A DNA stretch of 64,000 nt. Origin: Pontibacter qinzhouensis. GTDB taxonomy: Bacteria; Bacteroidota; Bacteroidia; Cytophagales; Hymenobacteraceae. Shown here piece after piece: positions 9,822 to 18,860 of the stretch. The DNA is taken from assembly GCF_008017455.1 (NCBI RefSeq), contig NZ_VRTY01000011.1:23523-87522 (forward strand), in the 5' to 3' direction. Position 1 is the first letter of the stretch. The number at the start of each line of letters is the position of its first letter. Position numbers and translations under genes: made by a program. A model generated the notes under the pieces. It was not told the DNA's origin. It ran no database searches and saw only the letters and a list, made by a program, of their open reading frames with translations.

Positions 9822-10889
9822 ATGATTACGTTCGCCATTGGTTTATCCATAATTCTATTAATCGTAGTTCTGTTCCTGCTATTCCGGATCGGTACATTGG
9901 CCTCTATATTCAGAGGTTCCAGCCAACGGGCATCAGGTACTACTAAAACAAGTAACAAAGTAAACAGTGCACTCTTATTGTTGTTCCTATTTGTAGGTGG
10001 AGCCGCTTTCTTCTGGTCTTTCGCCAGATACTGGGATGAAATGAACCAGCCGCTGGCATCTGTTCACGGAGAATGGACCGACAGTCTTTTCTGGACAACA
10101 ATGATTGTAATCGGTATCGTATTTGTACTGACACAGATTTTACTGTTCGTTTATTCTTACAAGTATCAGCACCAAGACAACAAAAGAGCTTATTACTATC
10201 CGCACAATAATAAGATTGAGATTGTGTGGACTTTGATTCCTGCTGTTGTAATGGCACTACTAGTATTTGCCGGCTGGAAAACATGGACAAAAATTACAAG
10301 TGCTGCGCCTGAAGATGCCGTGGTAATTGAGGTAGTAGGAAAGCAGTTTAACTGGATTGTTCGGTATCCGGGTGCTGATGGCAAACTGGGTGTAGCCGAT
10401 TATAAACTAATTGATGCTGTAAATGAACTTGGTGTAGACTTCAGTGATCCGAATGCGCAGGACGACTTTATGCCAATGCAGTTGCACGTACCAAAAGGTA
10501 AGCCTGTGTTGTTAAAGATCAGAGCCAGAGATGTAATACATAGTGTATTTATGCCACATTTCAGACTTAAAATGGATGCCGTGCCTGGTATGCCCACTAA
10601 GTTCTGGTTTGTTCCTACTGAAACAACAAATGACATGCGAAGCAAAACCGGTAACCCTGACTTTAACTATGAGTTAGCATGTACGGAAATCTGCGGACGT
10701 GGTCACTTTGCAATGCGCTTTATTGTAGTTGTAGATGAACCCGAGGATTATGAAGAATGGGTTGCACAACAGAAGTCTTTTGTTGATCAGAACCCGGATA
10801 TATTAGCGAAGTTTTCTAACCCTTCTCAAGAGCGTTTAGTAATGAGCAAAGAGGCTGAGAAAGCAGAGGAAATAAAATCAGAGTTGTAG
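9822..10889 (+). CDS. coxB: Cytochrome c oxidase subunit II (CuA subunit)
   Basis: Subunit II of an aa3-type oxidase; it takes electrons from the cytochrome donor into CuA. Of its 355 residues, the first 25 form a hydrophobic segment. Two more helices (about 48-68 and 85-110) are followed by the periplasmic cupredoxin domain. The CuA ligands are visible: His240, then Cys287, Glu289, Cys291, His295 and Met298 in ACTEICGRGHFAM. No CXXCH is present, so this is not a caa3-type fused subunit; the heme must come from ActA/ActE or a separate cytochrome. It lies between actF and coxA. Confidence 0.95.
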   Translation: MITFAIGLSIILLIVVLFLLFRIGTLASIFRGSSQRASGTTKTSNKVNSALLLLFLFVGGAAFFWSFARYWDEMNQPLASVHGEWTDSLFWTTMIVIGIVFVLTQILLFVYSYKYQHQDNKRAYYYPHNNKIEIVWTLIPAVVMALLVFAGWKTWTKITSAAPEDAVVIEVVGKQFNWIVRYPGADGKLGVADYKLIDAVNELGVDFSDPNAQDDFMPMQLHVPKGKPVLLKIRARDVIHSVFMPHFRLKMDAVPGMPTKFWFVPTETTNDMRSKTGNPDFNYELACTEICGRGHFAMRFIVVVDEPEDYEEWVAQQKSFVDQNPDILAKFSNPSQERLVMSKEAEKAEEIKSEL

Positions 10890-10908
10890 CATTTAAATAC
10901 GTTTGTCT

Positions 10909-12735
10909 ATGTCTAGTGCAGATATCTCCATTCATAAAGATGTACATCATGCTCACGATGAGCATGATCATCATCACGATCAAAATTTCTTTGAGAAGTA
11001 TATCTTTAGCCAGGACCATAAAGTAATTGGGAAGCAGTTCCTCTTTATGGGTATTCTGTGGGCTTTTATAGGTGGCTTCTTATCTATTCTGTTCCGATTG
11101 CAGTTAGGTTGGCCTGAGGCTACATTCACGTTTCTGGAACCTATTCTGGGTGGATGGATTGAGAATGGTAAACTAAACCCGGAGTTTTACCTGGCCATGG
11201 TGACCATGCACGGTACTATTATGGTGTTCTTTGTATTGACTGCCGGTCTAAGCGGTACGTTCTTTAACTTCCTTATTCCGTTGCAGATTGGTGCGCGCGA
11301 TATGGCTTCAGGCTTCATGAACATGCTTTCATTCTGGTTCTTCTTCCTGGCCAGCGTAATTCTGTTTATCTCCCTTTTCTTAGATTCAGGTCCTGCAGGT
11401 GGTGGCTGGACAGTTTACCCTCCATTAAGTGCCTTACCGCAGGCTATTGAAGGTTCTAAGTCAGGAATGACGCTTTGGCTTATTGCAATGGCGCTTTTCA
11501 TTGTATCGCAGCTTTTAGGTGGTGTTAATTACATTACAACTGTCATTAACCTGCGCACTAAAGGTATGTCAATGACCAAAATGCCTTTAACAATCTGGTC
11601 ATTCTTCTTAACGGCTATACTTGGCTTACTTTCTTTCCCTGTTCTTTTCTCAGCTGCCTTGTTGCTGATTTTTGACAGAAGCTTTGGCACCAGCTTTTAC
11701 CTTTCTGACATCTACATTGCAGGAGAGGCTTTAGCGAACACGGGTGGTTCTCCTATCTTATTCCAGCACTTGTTCTGGTTCCTTGGTCACCCAGAGGTGT
11801 ATATCGTAATTCTGCCTAGCTTCGGTATGGTGTCAGAAGTTATCTCGACCAACGCGCGTAAACCTATTTTCGGTTACCGAGCCATGATTGGTTCATTACT
11901 TGGAATTGCTTTACTTTCGTTTGTGGTTTGGGCGCACCACATGTTCGTAACGGGTATGAACCCGTTCCTTGGATCTGTGTTCATGTTCCTTACTCTGATT
12001 ATTGCAGTTCCTTCAGCTGTTAAGGTATTTAACTGGTTGGCTACACTTTGGAGAGGCAATATCCGTTTTACAGCAGCCATGATGTTCTCTATTGGTTTTG
12101 TATCGCTGTTTATAGCTGGTGGTTTAACAGGTATTATCCTTGGTAACTCTTCACTCGACATTCACCTGCACGATACTTATTTTGTAATTGCCCACTTCCA
12201 CCTTGTAATGGGAGCTGCAGCATTCTTTGGTATGTTTACAGGGGTATACCACTGGTTCCCTAAGATGTTTGGCCGCATGATGGATGAGAAATTAGGATAT
12301 ATCCACTTCTGGTTAACGTTTGTGGCTGTTTACCTGGTGTTTATGCCTATGCACTACCTTGGTATTGCAGGCTTCCCTAGAAGATATTACTCCTGGACTA
12401 CTTTTGATTCTTTCAGCATGTTCGGAGACTTAAATGCTTTCATTAGTATAGCTGCTATCATCGGTTTCGGAGCTCAGTTTATCTTCCTCTTTAACTTTAT
12501 CTATAGCATCTTTAAAGGGCGTAGAGCTTCTATGAATCCATGGCACTCCAACACTCTGGAGTGGACAACTCCTCCGTTGCCAGGACATGGTAACTGGCCA
12601 GGTGAAATACCTGCTGTTTACAGATGGCCTTACGACTATAGCAAACCAGGTGCCGCGGAAGATTATATTCCTCAAACAGTACCTTTCTCAGAAACGCAGT
12701 CTTCAAACCTGCCGCATGAGAAAGATTTAGAGTAG
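10909..12735 (+). CDS. coxA: Cytochrome c oxidase subunit I
   Basis: Catalytic subunit reducing O2 to water and pumping protons. I use the ATG at 10909 (MSSADISIHKD); a TTG two codons upstream is less likely. The N-terminus carries a His/Asp-rich run (HHAHDEHDHHHDQ, about residues 9-22) before the first of 12 helices. The ligands are in place: His101 for low-spin heme; HPEVY 294-298 (CuB His, the D-channel Glu and the cross-linked Tyr); His343-His344 for CuB; and His429/His431 in HDTYFVIAHFH for hemes a3 and a. Glu296 points to an A1-type enzyme. Length (608 residues) is normal. Confidence 0.97.
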   Translation: MSSADISIHKDVHHAHDEHDHHHDQNFFEKYIFSQDHKVIGKQFLFMGILWAFIGGFLSILFRLQLGWPEATFTFLEPILGGWIENGKLNPEFYLAMVTMHGTIMVFFVLTAGLSGTFFNFLIPLQIGARDMASGFMNMLSFWFFFLASVILFISLFLDSGPAGGGWTVYPPLSALPQAIEGSKSGMTLWLIAMALFIVSQLLGGVNYITTVINLRTKGMSMTKMPLTIWSFFLTAILGLLSFPVLFSAALLLIFDRSFGTSFYLSDIYIAGEALANTGGSPILFQHLFWFLGHPEVYIVILPSFGMVSEVISTNARKPIFGYRAMIGSLLGIALLSFVVWAHHMFVTGMNPFLGSVFMFLTLIIAVPSAVKVFNWLATLWRGNIRFTAAMMFSIGFVSLFIAGGLTGIILGNSSLDIHLHDTYFVIAHFHLVMGAAAFFGMFTGVYHWFPKMFGRMMDEKLGYIHFWLTFVAVYLVFMPMHYLGIAGFPRRYYSWTTFDSFSMFGDLNAFISIAAIIGFGAQFIFLFNFIYSIFKGRRASMNPWHSNTLEWTTPPLPGHGNWPGEIPAVYRWPYDYSKPGAAEDYIPQTVPFSETQSSNLPHEKDLE

Positions 12736-12745
12736 AAATACATTA

Positions 12746-13822
12746 ATGACTAAAAATTCTTTTCCTGAAAAAAGGTTTAGAACAATTGGAATTGTAACAG
12801 TTGTTGCTGTTTATTTTCTGATACTGGTTGGAGGAATCGTGCGAAGCACTGGTTCAGGTATGGGTTGCCCAGACTGGCCAAAGTGTTTTGGCAGCTGGGT
12901 TCCTCCAACTGATGTCAGTCAACTACCTCCTGATTATCTTGAAGTTTATAAACAGAAACGTATAGATAAGAATGAGAGGTTAGCTGCCTCGTTAAGTAAA
13001 TTCGGATTTACAGAACTTGCTGCTAATATATTCGCACATCCTAGTCAGTACATTGAGACGGAGTTTAATGTAACAAAGACATGGATAGAATATGTTAACA
13101 GGCTTGTTGGTGTTTTAATCGGTATTTTCATTTTCCTGACAGTCGTTTTCTCTATTCCTTATCTAAGAAAAGATAAGGTAGTATTTTACCTGGCCTTTAC
13201 CAGTTTTTTGGTGGTAGGTGTTCAAGGCTGGTTAGGTTCTATCGTGGTATCAACTAATTTGCTGCCAGTTACAGTAACCGTACATATGGCGCTGGCATTA
13301 GTGCTTATTGCTTTGCTGGAGTACATGCTGGTGAGGTCACAGGCCAGGTCCTTTGTAAGTCGGTTTAACTTTTCGGCCAGTACCAATATGTTGCTCCTGA
13401 TAGTTACAGCTATTACTTTTGTGCAAATATTAATTGGAACGCAGGTGCGGGAGGATGTTGATGTAGTAGCTTACATGATGAATGGCACTAACAGAGAAAG
13501 TTGGATTGAGCAGTTGGGTAGATCTTTTTATATTCACCGTTCATTCTCGATTGTATTGTTAGCTCTAAACGGCTGGTTAGCTTACCAACTGTATAAGCTC
13601 AAAGACAATACCATGAGTTTGCTTTGTAACTGGATGCTGATCGTAGTAGGAGCAGAAATAGCAATAGGTGTGGTAATGGCATATTTTGCTATACCACCTG
13701 TATTGCAGCCTTTGCACCTTGTGCTTGCTACTGTTCTGTTCGGTGTACAGTTCTTTATGATTATCATTTACAATTATGCTTCTAAAGGAGCACCAAAAAA
13801 GGCAATAGCAGCAGTTAGATAA
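12746..13822 (+). CDS. ctaA: Heme A synthase (COX15/CtaA family)
   Basis: Membrane enzyme that oxidises the C8 methyl of heme O to give heme A for CoxA. The 358-residue protein has about eight helices. It starts with the COX15/CtaA signature GGIVRSTGSGMGCPDWPKCFGSW. Conserved histidines are seen in the internally duplicated halves (VHMALALVLIALLEY, IHRSFSIVLL, LHLVLATVLFG). It lies 10 bases after coxA and overlaps ctaB in a TAATG junction, so enzyme and cofactor pathway are translated together. Confidence 0.94.
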   Translation: MTKNSFPEKRFRTIGIVTVVAVYFLILVGGIVRSTGSGMGCPDWPKCFGSWVPPTDVSQLPPDYLEVYKQKRIDKNERLAASLSKFGFTELAANIFAHPSQYIETEFNVTKTWIEYVNRLVGVLIGIFIFLTVVFSIPYLRKDKVVFYLAFTSFLVVGVQGWLGSIVVSTNLLPVTVTVHMALALVLIALLEYMLVRSQARSFVSRFNFSASTNMLLLIVTAITFVQILIGTQVREDVDVVAYMMNGTNRESWIEQLGRSFYIHRSFSIVLLALNGWLAYQLYKLKDNTMSLLCNWMLIVVGAEIAIGVVMAYFAIPPVLQPLHLVLATVLFGVQFFMIIIYNYASKGAPKKAIAAVR

Positions 13823-14718
13823 TGTACACACAGAAATCAAACCTGATATTGTCTTGTTTACTCATGACAAATAAAGCAACAGAATACTTTAAGCTTTTAA
13901 AGTTCAGGTTAAGTTTTGTAGTTGCTTTTTCCAGTGCTATAGGCTTTATACTTGGCCGAATGGATAGCTCATTTCTACAGGTGGGGCTGGTATTTTTGGC
14001 TGGCATGCTCGTAACGGGGGCTGCCAATATCATTAATCAAATACTGGAGAAAGATCTGGATAAGCATATGAAACGCACAGCAAAGCGGCCATTGCCTACT
14101 GGTCGTTTATCTGTTTTGGAGTCTGCTGTATTCGGAACTCTTATCGGCGTGTCTGGTGTGGCAATTCTTTGGTTTGTTTTCAATCCTTTAGCAGCGCTTC
14201 TCTCTTTATTATCCCTTGTCCTTTACGGTTTTGTTTATACACCAATGAAGCGTATAAGTCCTATATGCGTATTTGTTGGGGCTATACCAGGTGGCATGCC
14301 ACCACTTATTGGTTGGGCGGCAGCAACTGGTGTATTAGGAGTAGAAGCCTGGATTTTGTTTGGCATACAATTCACCTGGCAGTTCCCGCATTTCTGGGCG
14401 ATCGCCTGGGTACTTGATGACGACTATAAAAAAGCCGGTTTTAAAATGTTGCCTATGTCTGGTGGTAAAAACCTCAAAACAGCTATCCAGATTATGATAT
14501 ATACGCTTCTGTTAATTCCACTAAGCCTGTTGCCTCTACAGTTTGGTATGACAGGTGCTACCTCAGCCTTAGTAGCTGTAGTATGTGGCGTTCTTTTTCT
14601 TGCCCAAACATTTTATCTTATGCGCACCTGCTCTAAAAAAGCAGCCATGAGTATTATGTTCGGATCTTTTTTATATCTGCCTATCGTGCAGATAGCTTTT
14701 GTGTTGGATAAAGTGTAA
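13822..14718 (+). CDS. ctaB: Protoheme IX farnesyltransferase (heme O synthase)
   Basis: UbiA-family prenyltransferase adding a farnesyl group to heme b, the step before CtaA. The first Asp-rich site appears as NQILEKDLDKHMKRTAKRPLP, with the family motif of Asp residues followed by MKRT..RPLPTG. The second is at WVLDDDYKKAGFKMLP. About nine helices span 298 residues. The start at 13822 overlaps the ctaA stop; the ATG at 13864 (MTNKATEYFKLLKFR) matches usual family starts and may be the real one. Also called cyoE. Confidence 0.94.
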   Translation: MYTQKSNLILSCLLMTNKATEYFKLLKFRLSFVVAFSSAIGFILGRMDSSFLQVGLVFLAGMLVTGAANIINQILEKDLDKHMKRTAKRPLPTGRLSVLESAVFGTLIGVSGVAILWFVFNPLAALLSLLSLVLYGFVYTPMKRISPICVFVGAIPGGMPPLIGWAAATGVLGVEAWILFGIQFTWQFPHFWAIAWVLDDDYKKAGFKMLPMSGGKNLKTAIQIMIYTLLLIPLSLLPLQFGMTGATSALVAVVCGVLFLAQTFYLMRTCSKKAAMSIMFGSFLYLPIVQIAFVLDKV

Positions 14719-14723
14719 TAGTA

Positions 14724-15311
14724 ATGATGGTAGCTAATAAATTAGATGAAGAAAATTCTCCGGCAGGGGTACATCCACTAAAGTTTTCGCTTTGGTTGAT
14801 TATTGTTAGTATTTTTATGATGTTTGCTGCCTTTACAAGCGCTTATATAGTTAGAAGATTTGAAGGCAATTGGTTAGAATTTGAATTGCCAGCAGCTTTT
14901 CTTATCAATACAGTTATTATTCTGCTAAGCAGCGCCTCCATGCAATTGGCTCATAATGCAGCTAATAAAAATAACCTGCCAATGGTTAAAATTATGCTGT
15001 TGCTAACCATTGGTCTTGGAATAGCATTTTTATTTGGTCAGTTAAACGCTTGGGGAGAACTAGTTAACAATAAAGTGTTTTTTGGAGGTTCAGAAAGTAA
15101 CCCTGCAGGATCATTTTTGTATGTACTAACGGGGGTACACGGTTTTCACCTTGTTACTGGTCTTATTTTCCTGTTAATTGTTCTGGTGGCCAGCTTCAGG
15201 TTTAAAGTACATTCCAAAAGTATGCTGCAAATTCATTTATGTACCATCTATTGGCACTTTTTAGGTGGACTTTGGCTATTTTTGTACATCTTTTTAAGAA
15301 TTTATAATTAA
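14724..15311 (+). CDS. Cytochrome c oxidase subunit III-like protein (short form)
   Basis: COX3-family membrane subunit with five hydrophobic helices over 195 residues. The motifs GVHGFHLVTGLIFLLIVL and the C-terminal HLCTIYWHFLGGLWLFLY are typical of bacterial five-helix subunit III. It starts six bases after ctaB. A second, longer subunit III gene follows immediately; having two coxC-type genes in tandem is normal for Bacteroidota. Which one is the structural subunit in the assembled oxidase cannot be told from sequence. Confidence 0.9.
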   Translation: MMVANKLDEENSPAGVHPLKFSLWLIIVSIFMMFAAFTSAYIVRRFEGNWLEFELPAAFLINTVIILLSSASMQLAHNAANKNNLPMVKIMLLLTIGLGIAFLFGQLNAWGELVNNKVFFGGSESNPAGSFLYVLTGVHGFHLVTGLIFLLIVLVASFRFKVHSKSMLQIHLCTIYWHFLGGLWLFLYIFLRIYN

Positions 15312-15331
15312 CACGTTTTTATTATATCAAT

Positions 15332-16078
15332 ATGTCTACTTCAACTACGCTGGAAGCACCAAATTCAGGTACATGGGACGGTGGCAACGAGCCATTAAAA
15401 GCGAGCTATGGAAAACTCATGATGTGGTTTTTCCTGCTGTCAGATGCCTTTACTTTTGGCGCTTTACTGATCGTTTACGGTTTATCACGTCATAAGCACC
15501 TTCCTTACACCGGAGATCCTGATGCTTTCACGTTCTCAACTGAATGGTGGCCAATTCCTGAAAAGGTTTACAATGCTTTCCCTGGTTTACATGGAATGGA
15601 TCTGCCTTTGGCATTCGTGGCCTTAATGACCATGATTCTGATCTTAAGCTCTGTAACCATGGTGCTGGCAGTTGAGGCGGGACATCGAATGGATAAAAAC
15701 GATGTGCAGAAGTGGTTGTTATGGACGATCCTGTTTGGTAGCATCTTCCTGGGTTGCCAGGCGTGGGAGTGGGCGCACTTTATCTCAGGCGATGATACTG
15801 GCATGGTATTATCTGACGGAACACAGATTTTCGGTGCTAACCTGACAGTGAACCAGTACGGACCTCCCTTGTTTGCAGATCTGTTCTTCTTCATCACTGG
15901 CTTCCACGGCACGCACGTATTCTCTGGGGTAGTATTGCTGGTCATGATCTTTATTAATACGGTTAATGGTGTTTACCATAAGCGTGGCCACTACGAAATG
16001 GTAGAAAAAGTTGGTTTATACTGGCACTTTGTAGACTTAGTGTGGGTATTTGTATTTACCTTCTTCTACTTAATTTAA
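15332..16078 (+). CDS. coxC: Cytochrome c oxidase subunit III
   Basis: COX3-family subunit, 248 residues, with a soluble start (SGTWDGGNEPLKASYGKLMMW) and about five to six helices. The conserved FFITGFHGTHVFSGVVLLV and YWHFVDLVWVFVFTFFYLI are the subunit III signatures. It contains an extra periplasmic insert (about 55-85) relative to the shorter neighbour, including TEWWPIPEKVYNAFPGLHG. It follows that gene by 20 bases and precedes subunit IV by 67. Confidence 0.93.
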   Translation: MSTSTTLEAPNSGTWDGGNEPLKASYGKLMMWFFLLSDAFTFGALLIVYGLSRHKHLPYTGDPDAFTFSTEWWPIPEKVYNAFPGLHGMDLPLAFVALMTMILILSSVTMVLAVEAGHRMDKNDVQKWLLWTILFGSIFLGCQAWEWAHFISGDDTGMVLSDGTQIFGANLTVNQYGPPLFADLFFFITGFHGTHVFSGVVLLVMIFINTVNGVYHKRGHYEMVEKVGLYWHFVDLVWVFVFTFFYLI

Positions 16079-16145
16079 TTTTCGTACAACAATAAACTAA
16101 ATAAATTGACCCTAAGGTCGTTTTAAAATATAGATACTGTAAGTT

Positions 16146-16493
16146 ATGGCAATGCATTCTGATCATTCACACGATTTTGACCATACCGCGGATATTCCAA
16201 AGCCGCAGACAAAGGTAATCTGGAAAACATTTTTCATATTGGTAGCTCTTACTGCCGTGGAGTTCTTGTTCGCCTTTACCATGGATGCAGGTACACTCCG
16301 AAATGCAATCTTTATAGTGCTTACTATATTTAAAGCATTTTATATTGTAGCGGAGTTTATGCACTTAAAACACGAAACAAAAGCTCTGATCTGGTCTGTG
16401 CTTATTCCGATGGCACTCGTTGTATGGCTAATGGTAGCACTTATTTCAGAAGGAAGTTACTACTTCGACTCTGTTGAAAATTACTTTAATTAA
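16146..16493 (+). CDS. Cytochrome c oxidase subunit IV family protein
   Basis: Small accessory subunit of 115 residues with three predicted helices (about 25-45, 53-72, 80-102), in the bacterial COX4/CyoD-like family. The segment KAFYIVAEFMHLKHETKALIW is typical. The N-terminus is His/Asp-rich (HSDHSHDFDH). It probably helps assemble or stabilise the oxidase; no catalytic residues are expected. It lies 67 bases after coxC and 8 bases before the sco gene. Confidence 0.9.
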   Translation: MAMHSDHSHDFDHTADIPKPQTKVIWKTFFILVALTAVEFLFAFTMDAGTLRNAIFIVLTIFKAFYIVAEFMHLKHETKALIWSVLIPMALVVWLMVALISEGSYYFDSVENYFN

Positions 16494-16501
16494 TTTATAA
16501 G

Positions 16502-17170
16502 ATGAAACCTGCAAAGGCACTAATGTTAGGTCTCCTACTGTTAGTGCCTATTCTTATTTTCCTGTTTATAGGTACCTTCGGGGAACACCATTTTACGTTG
16601 AAGCATTACTTTCCGGAAACGGATAGCCGAGGTGAGATTATGTTAACGGAATCTGGTGATACTGTTTTTAAGCAGATACCGCCATTCGCCCTTACTTCTC
16701 AGGAAGGTAAAACCGTTACAGGCAACGATCTGGAAGGTAACCTTTACGTGGTGAATTTCTTTTTCGCGTCTTGCCCTGATGTCTGCAAAAAAATGTCGTC
16801 GCAGCTAACACGTGTGCAGGAAAAATTTCAGAAATCGCCTGATGTGAAACTTGTTTCTATCTCCATTAATCCGGAACATGATACCCCAGAGGTGCTGCAG
16901 CAGTATGCCGATATGTACGGGGCAGACCCTGCTAAATGGTATTTTTTGACCGGAAATAGAAAGGAGATTTACACACTTGCTGAAAAAGGGTTCTATTTAC
17001 CAGTGCAACAAGTGGCCGGCCAGCAGGATTTTATTCATAGCGAAAGATTTTTGCTGGTTGACAAGAACAGGAGAGTTCGGGGCATCTACGATGGCACCGA
17101 CAGAGAAGATGTAGACAGGTTGATGTTAGAAATAAACGTTCTGCTGGATGAATACAGTAAAAACAAATAA
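16502..17170 (+). CDS. SCO1/SenC family copper-delivery protein
   Basis: Membrane-anchored thioredoxin-fold protein that helps load copper into the CuA site of CoxB. Residues 7-25 form an N-terminal anchor. The metal site is complete: Cys91 and Cys95 in SCPDVCKKM, and His179 in DFIHSERFLL. Length is 222 residues, normal for the family. It follows subunit IV by 8 bases, and its end overlaps the DUF420 gene start by 23 bases. The context of a complete oxidase cluster supports the role. Confidence 0.94.
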   Translation: MKPAKALMLGLLLLVPILIFLFIGTFGEHHFTLKHYFPETDSRGEIMLTESGDTVFKQIPPFALTSQEGKTVTGNDLEGNLYVVNFFFASCPDVCKKMSSQLTRVQEKFQKSPDVKLVSISINPEHDTPEVLQQYADMYGADPAKWYFLTGNRKEIYTLAEKGFYLPVQQVAGQQDFIHSERFLLVDKNRRVRGIYDGTDREDVDRLMLEINVLLDEYSKNK

Positions 17171-17708
17171 TCAGAGTGCTCAGAAAGACAGAAAGTTTTT
17201 GATAGTGATTGCTGTTCTGTCGGTGGCAATTCCGGTGGTGGTGGCCATGCTATTTTTTATGCCGAAAGCAGGCTCTACAGTAGATGTTTCTTTTCTTCCG
17301 GCTTTTCATGCTATTCTGAACTCACTTACAGCCGTAGCACTTGTTATTGGCTATATAAACATAAAACGCGGCAATACTAAGAACCACAGGGCCGCTATGC
17401 TCACGGCATTTGGTCTTTCTTCTGTTTTTCTGGTTTCGTATGTTACCTATCATTTCCTGGGTGAGCGTACTATTTACGGGGGTGATGGTTTCCTGAAAAT
17501 GTTTTACTACTTCATTCTCCTGACGCACATCGTACTCGCCGTCGTTATCGTGCCATTGGTGCTGCTCTCGGTTTATTTTGGAATTACAGATCAGCGCCTG
17601 AAGCACCGTCGTATTTCCCGCTGGACCTTCCCGATTTGGTTGTATGTGGCTGTAACAGGTGTGCTGGTTTACCTGCTGATCTCACCTTATTATAATGTAA
17701 CCAACTAA
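17148..17708 (+). CDS. DUF420 family membrane protein
   Basis: Polytopic protein of 186 residues with about five helices, in the DUF420 family that is regularly found beside cytochrome oxidase genes. Recognisable family segments are LPAFHAILNSLTAVALVIGY, KNHRAAMLTAF and SYVTYHFLGERTIYGG, which carry several conserved histidines (HAILN, NHR, YHF, LLTHIVLA, KHRRISR). A role in oxidase assembly or copper/heme handling is inferred from context only. It is the last gene of the respiratory cluster; its ATG lies inside the end of sco (23-base overlap). Confidence 0.88.
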   Translation: MNTVKTNNQSAQKDRKFLIVIAVLSVAIPVVVAMLFFMPKAGSTVDVSFLPAFHAILNSLTAVALVIGYINIKRGNTKNHRAAMLTAFGLSSVFLVSYVTYHFLGERTIYGGDGFLKMFYYFILLTHIVLAVVIVPLVLLSVYFGITDQRLKHRRISRWTFPIWLYVAVTGVLVYLLISPYYNVTN

Positions 17709-17759
17709 AACATAATCAGGCATTTTGTTATTCTAAAGTAATAGCAAATAGATACACCT

Positions 17760-17816
17760 AATTATTTAAATGAAATAGCCCTTCCAAAGCTAATTCTGAG
17801 ATTTTTTGTCAAGGGT
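17760..17816 (+). repeat. 57-base dispersed repeat, copy 1
   Basis: Conserved 5' part ATTATTTAAATGAAATAGCC, then CTTCCAAAG, a variable core, and the 3' block TCAAGGGT. It is very close to copy 11 (46351-46408), sharing CCCTTCCAAAGCTAAT and a run of six T before the 3' block. It faces copy 2. Confidence 0.85.
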
Positions 17817-17951
17817 ACGATTCACATGTAAGGGAGAAAATTTAAACGGGAAGCTGAGATTAACTTTGTAACTAAGGAATAGAATCTTTAAAAGCAATTT
17901 GGACAGTTAAATAATTTACCTGAAACTTTATTCGTACTCACCTTACGTTAG

Positions 17952-18007
17952 ACCTTGAGGTGAAATACCCAAAAATCTTTTGGAAGGCCTTTTTCATTAG
18001 AATAATT
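17952..18007 (-). repeat. 57-base dispersed repeat, copy 2
   Basis: Minus-strand copy: AATTATTCTAATGAAAAAGG, then CCTTCCAAAAG, a variable core, and a degraded 3' block CTCAAGGTC. It faces copy 1 across 135 bases. Confidence 0.8.
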
Positions 18008-18152
18008 CATCAATACCTAAACAGATAAACTAAATAGCTTCAACAGCTGTTGAGTTAACTGACAGTATCAGATCGAAACAATAATCGTAAAAATTAGAAG
18101 GCTTGTACCATAATACGTACGTCTTTTCATAAACTAATAATTGCACCATAAA

Positions 18153-18419
18153 ATGAAGATATCAAAACAGATTCAAAAGGTATGGCTGCTTCTTAGCTTC
18201 ATGTTTGTTTTAACCATGGTTTCTACTACGGCTTACAGTCAGTGTGCTATGTGTAGAGCTACAGTTGAGTCTAATGTTGGTACTGGCAGTACAGATTCTG
18301 ATTCTGATGTGGGATCTGGCTTGAACACCGGCATTTTGTACCTCATGATTATTCCTTACGTGCTGGTTGGTACGGTAGGCCTGCTCTGGTATAAGAGCAG
18401 CCGTAAAAAGAATGCCTGA
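18153..18419 (+). CDS. Small conserved membrane protein with a CAMC motif
   Basis: An 88-residue protein. I start at the ATG at 18153 (MKISKQIQKVWLLLSFMF), not the TTG upstream. It has an N-terminal signal or membrane segment (about 10-28), a short periplasmic part beginning YSQCAMCRATVESN, a Ser/Asp/Gly linker, and a second helix (about 60-80) with a basic end. I recognise the pattern from Bacteroidota genomes but know no function. The CxxC motif could bind metal or form a disulfide; this is a guess. It overlaps the broken DUF983 gene by 8 bases (ATGCCTGA), so the two were coupled. Confidence 0.8.
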   Translation: MKISKQIQKVWLLLSFMFVLTMVSTTAYSQCAMCRATVESNVGTGSTDSDSDVGSGLNTGILYLMIIPYVLVGTVGLLWYKSSRKKNA

Positions 18420-18796
18420 ACCGGCAGAGGCAGAAGCCATATTGGCTAGTAAATGTCCGAGGTGCCGAAAGAGGCAGGTTTTTTAGCTCTTACAACCTGG
18501 GCAGGTACTACAGTATGCACAAGCATTGCCCTATCTGTGGTTTCTTCTACGAAGTCGAGATTGGATTCTTCTGGGGAGTGCTGTACATCAGTTGCTTTAT
18601 GTCGGTAGGAATTGTGCTGCCGGTAGGTGTTTTGTTGTACTACCTGGCCGGCGACCCGCCAACCTGGGTTTATTTAGCAATGGTTGCCTCCTTCATTTTT
18701 GTTTTCACACCTTTTTTATTCAGATACGCCCGTATTCTGATGCTTCACTTTTTTTCTGGCACCAAATTAGATCCGACTTATAGCGACAAGCACTGA
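18412..18796 (+). pseudogene. DUF983 family protein, split by a one-base frameshift
   Basis: The gene starts at ATG 18412 and reads MPEPAEAEAILASKCPRCRK then RQVF, the usual DUF983 zinc-ribbon start, and then hits TAG at 18484. From the six-T run at 18479-18484 the next frame continues SSYNLGRYYSMHKHCPICGF and on to 18796, with two membrane helices (starting GFFWGVLYISCFMSV and VYLAMVASFIFVFTP). With five T the protein would be an unbroken DUF983 of about 127 residues with both CxxC pairs (CPRC, CPIC). So either the gene is inactivated, slippage restores it, or the run is a sequencing error. A shorter product from ATG 18515 would lack half of the metal site. Confidence 0.85.
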
Positions 18797-18832
18797 TTTC
18801 TTCTGAAAGAATGGTGCTTCTGTGTCGTTTTG
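18784..18832 (+). terminator. Probable terminator after the DUF983 gene
   Basis: Interrupted hairpin overlapping the stop codon: CGACAAGCAC (18784-18793) pairs imperfectly with GTGCTTCTGTGTCG (18814-18827), with an inner TTCTT/AAGAA stem, followed by TTTTGCTT. It separates the DUF983 gene from the sensor kinase. Confidence 0.5.
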
Positions 18833-18860
18833 CTTATTTTCGTAGATAAACTCATCTGCT

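Larger units (their letters stand above)
17709..18152. other. Intergenic region after the act-cox cluster
   Basis: A gene-free stretch of 444 bases. It contains two copies of the 57-base repeat facing each other (17760-17816 plus, 17952-18007 minus) with 135 bases between them. I found no classical terminator after the DUF420 gene; the facing repeat pair could fold into a long hairpin in RNA. No coding frame is supported. Confidence 0.6.
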
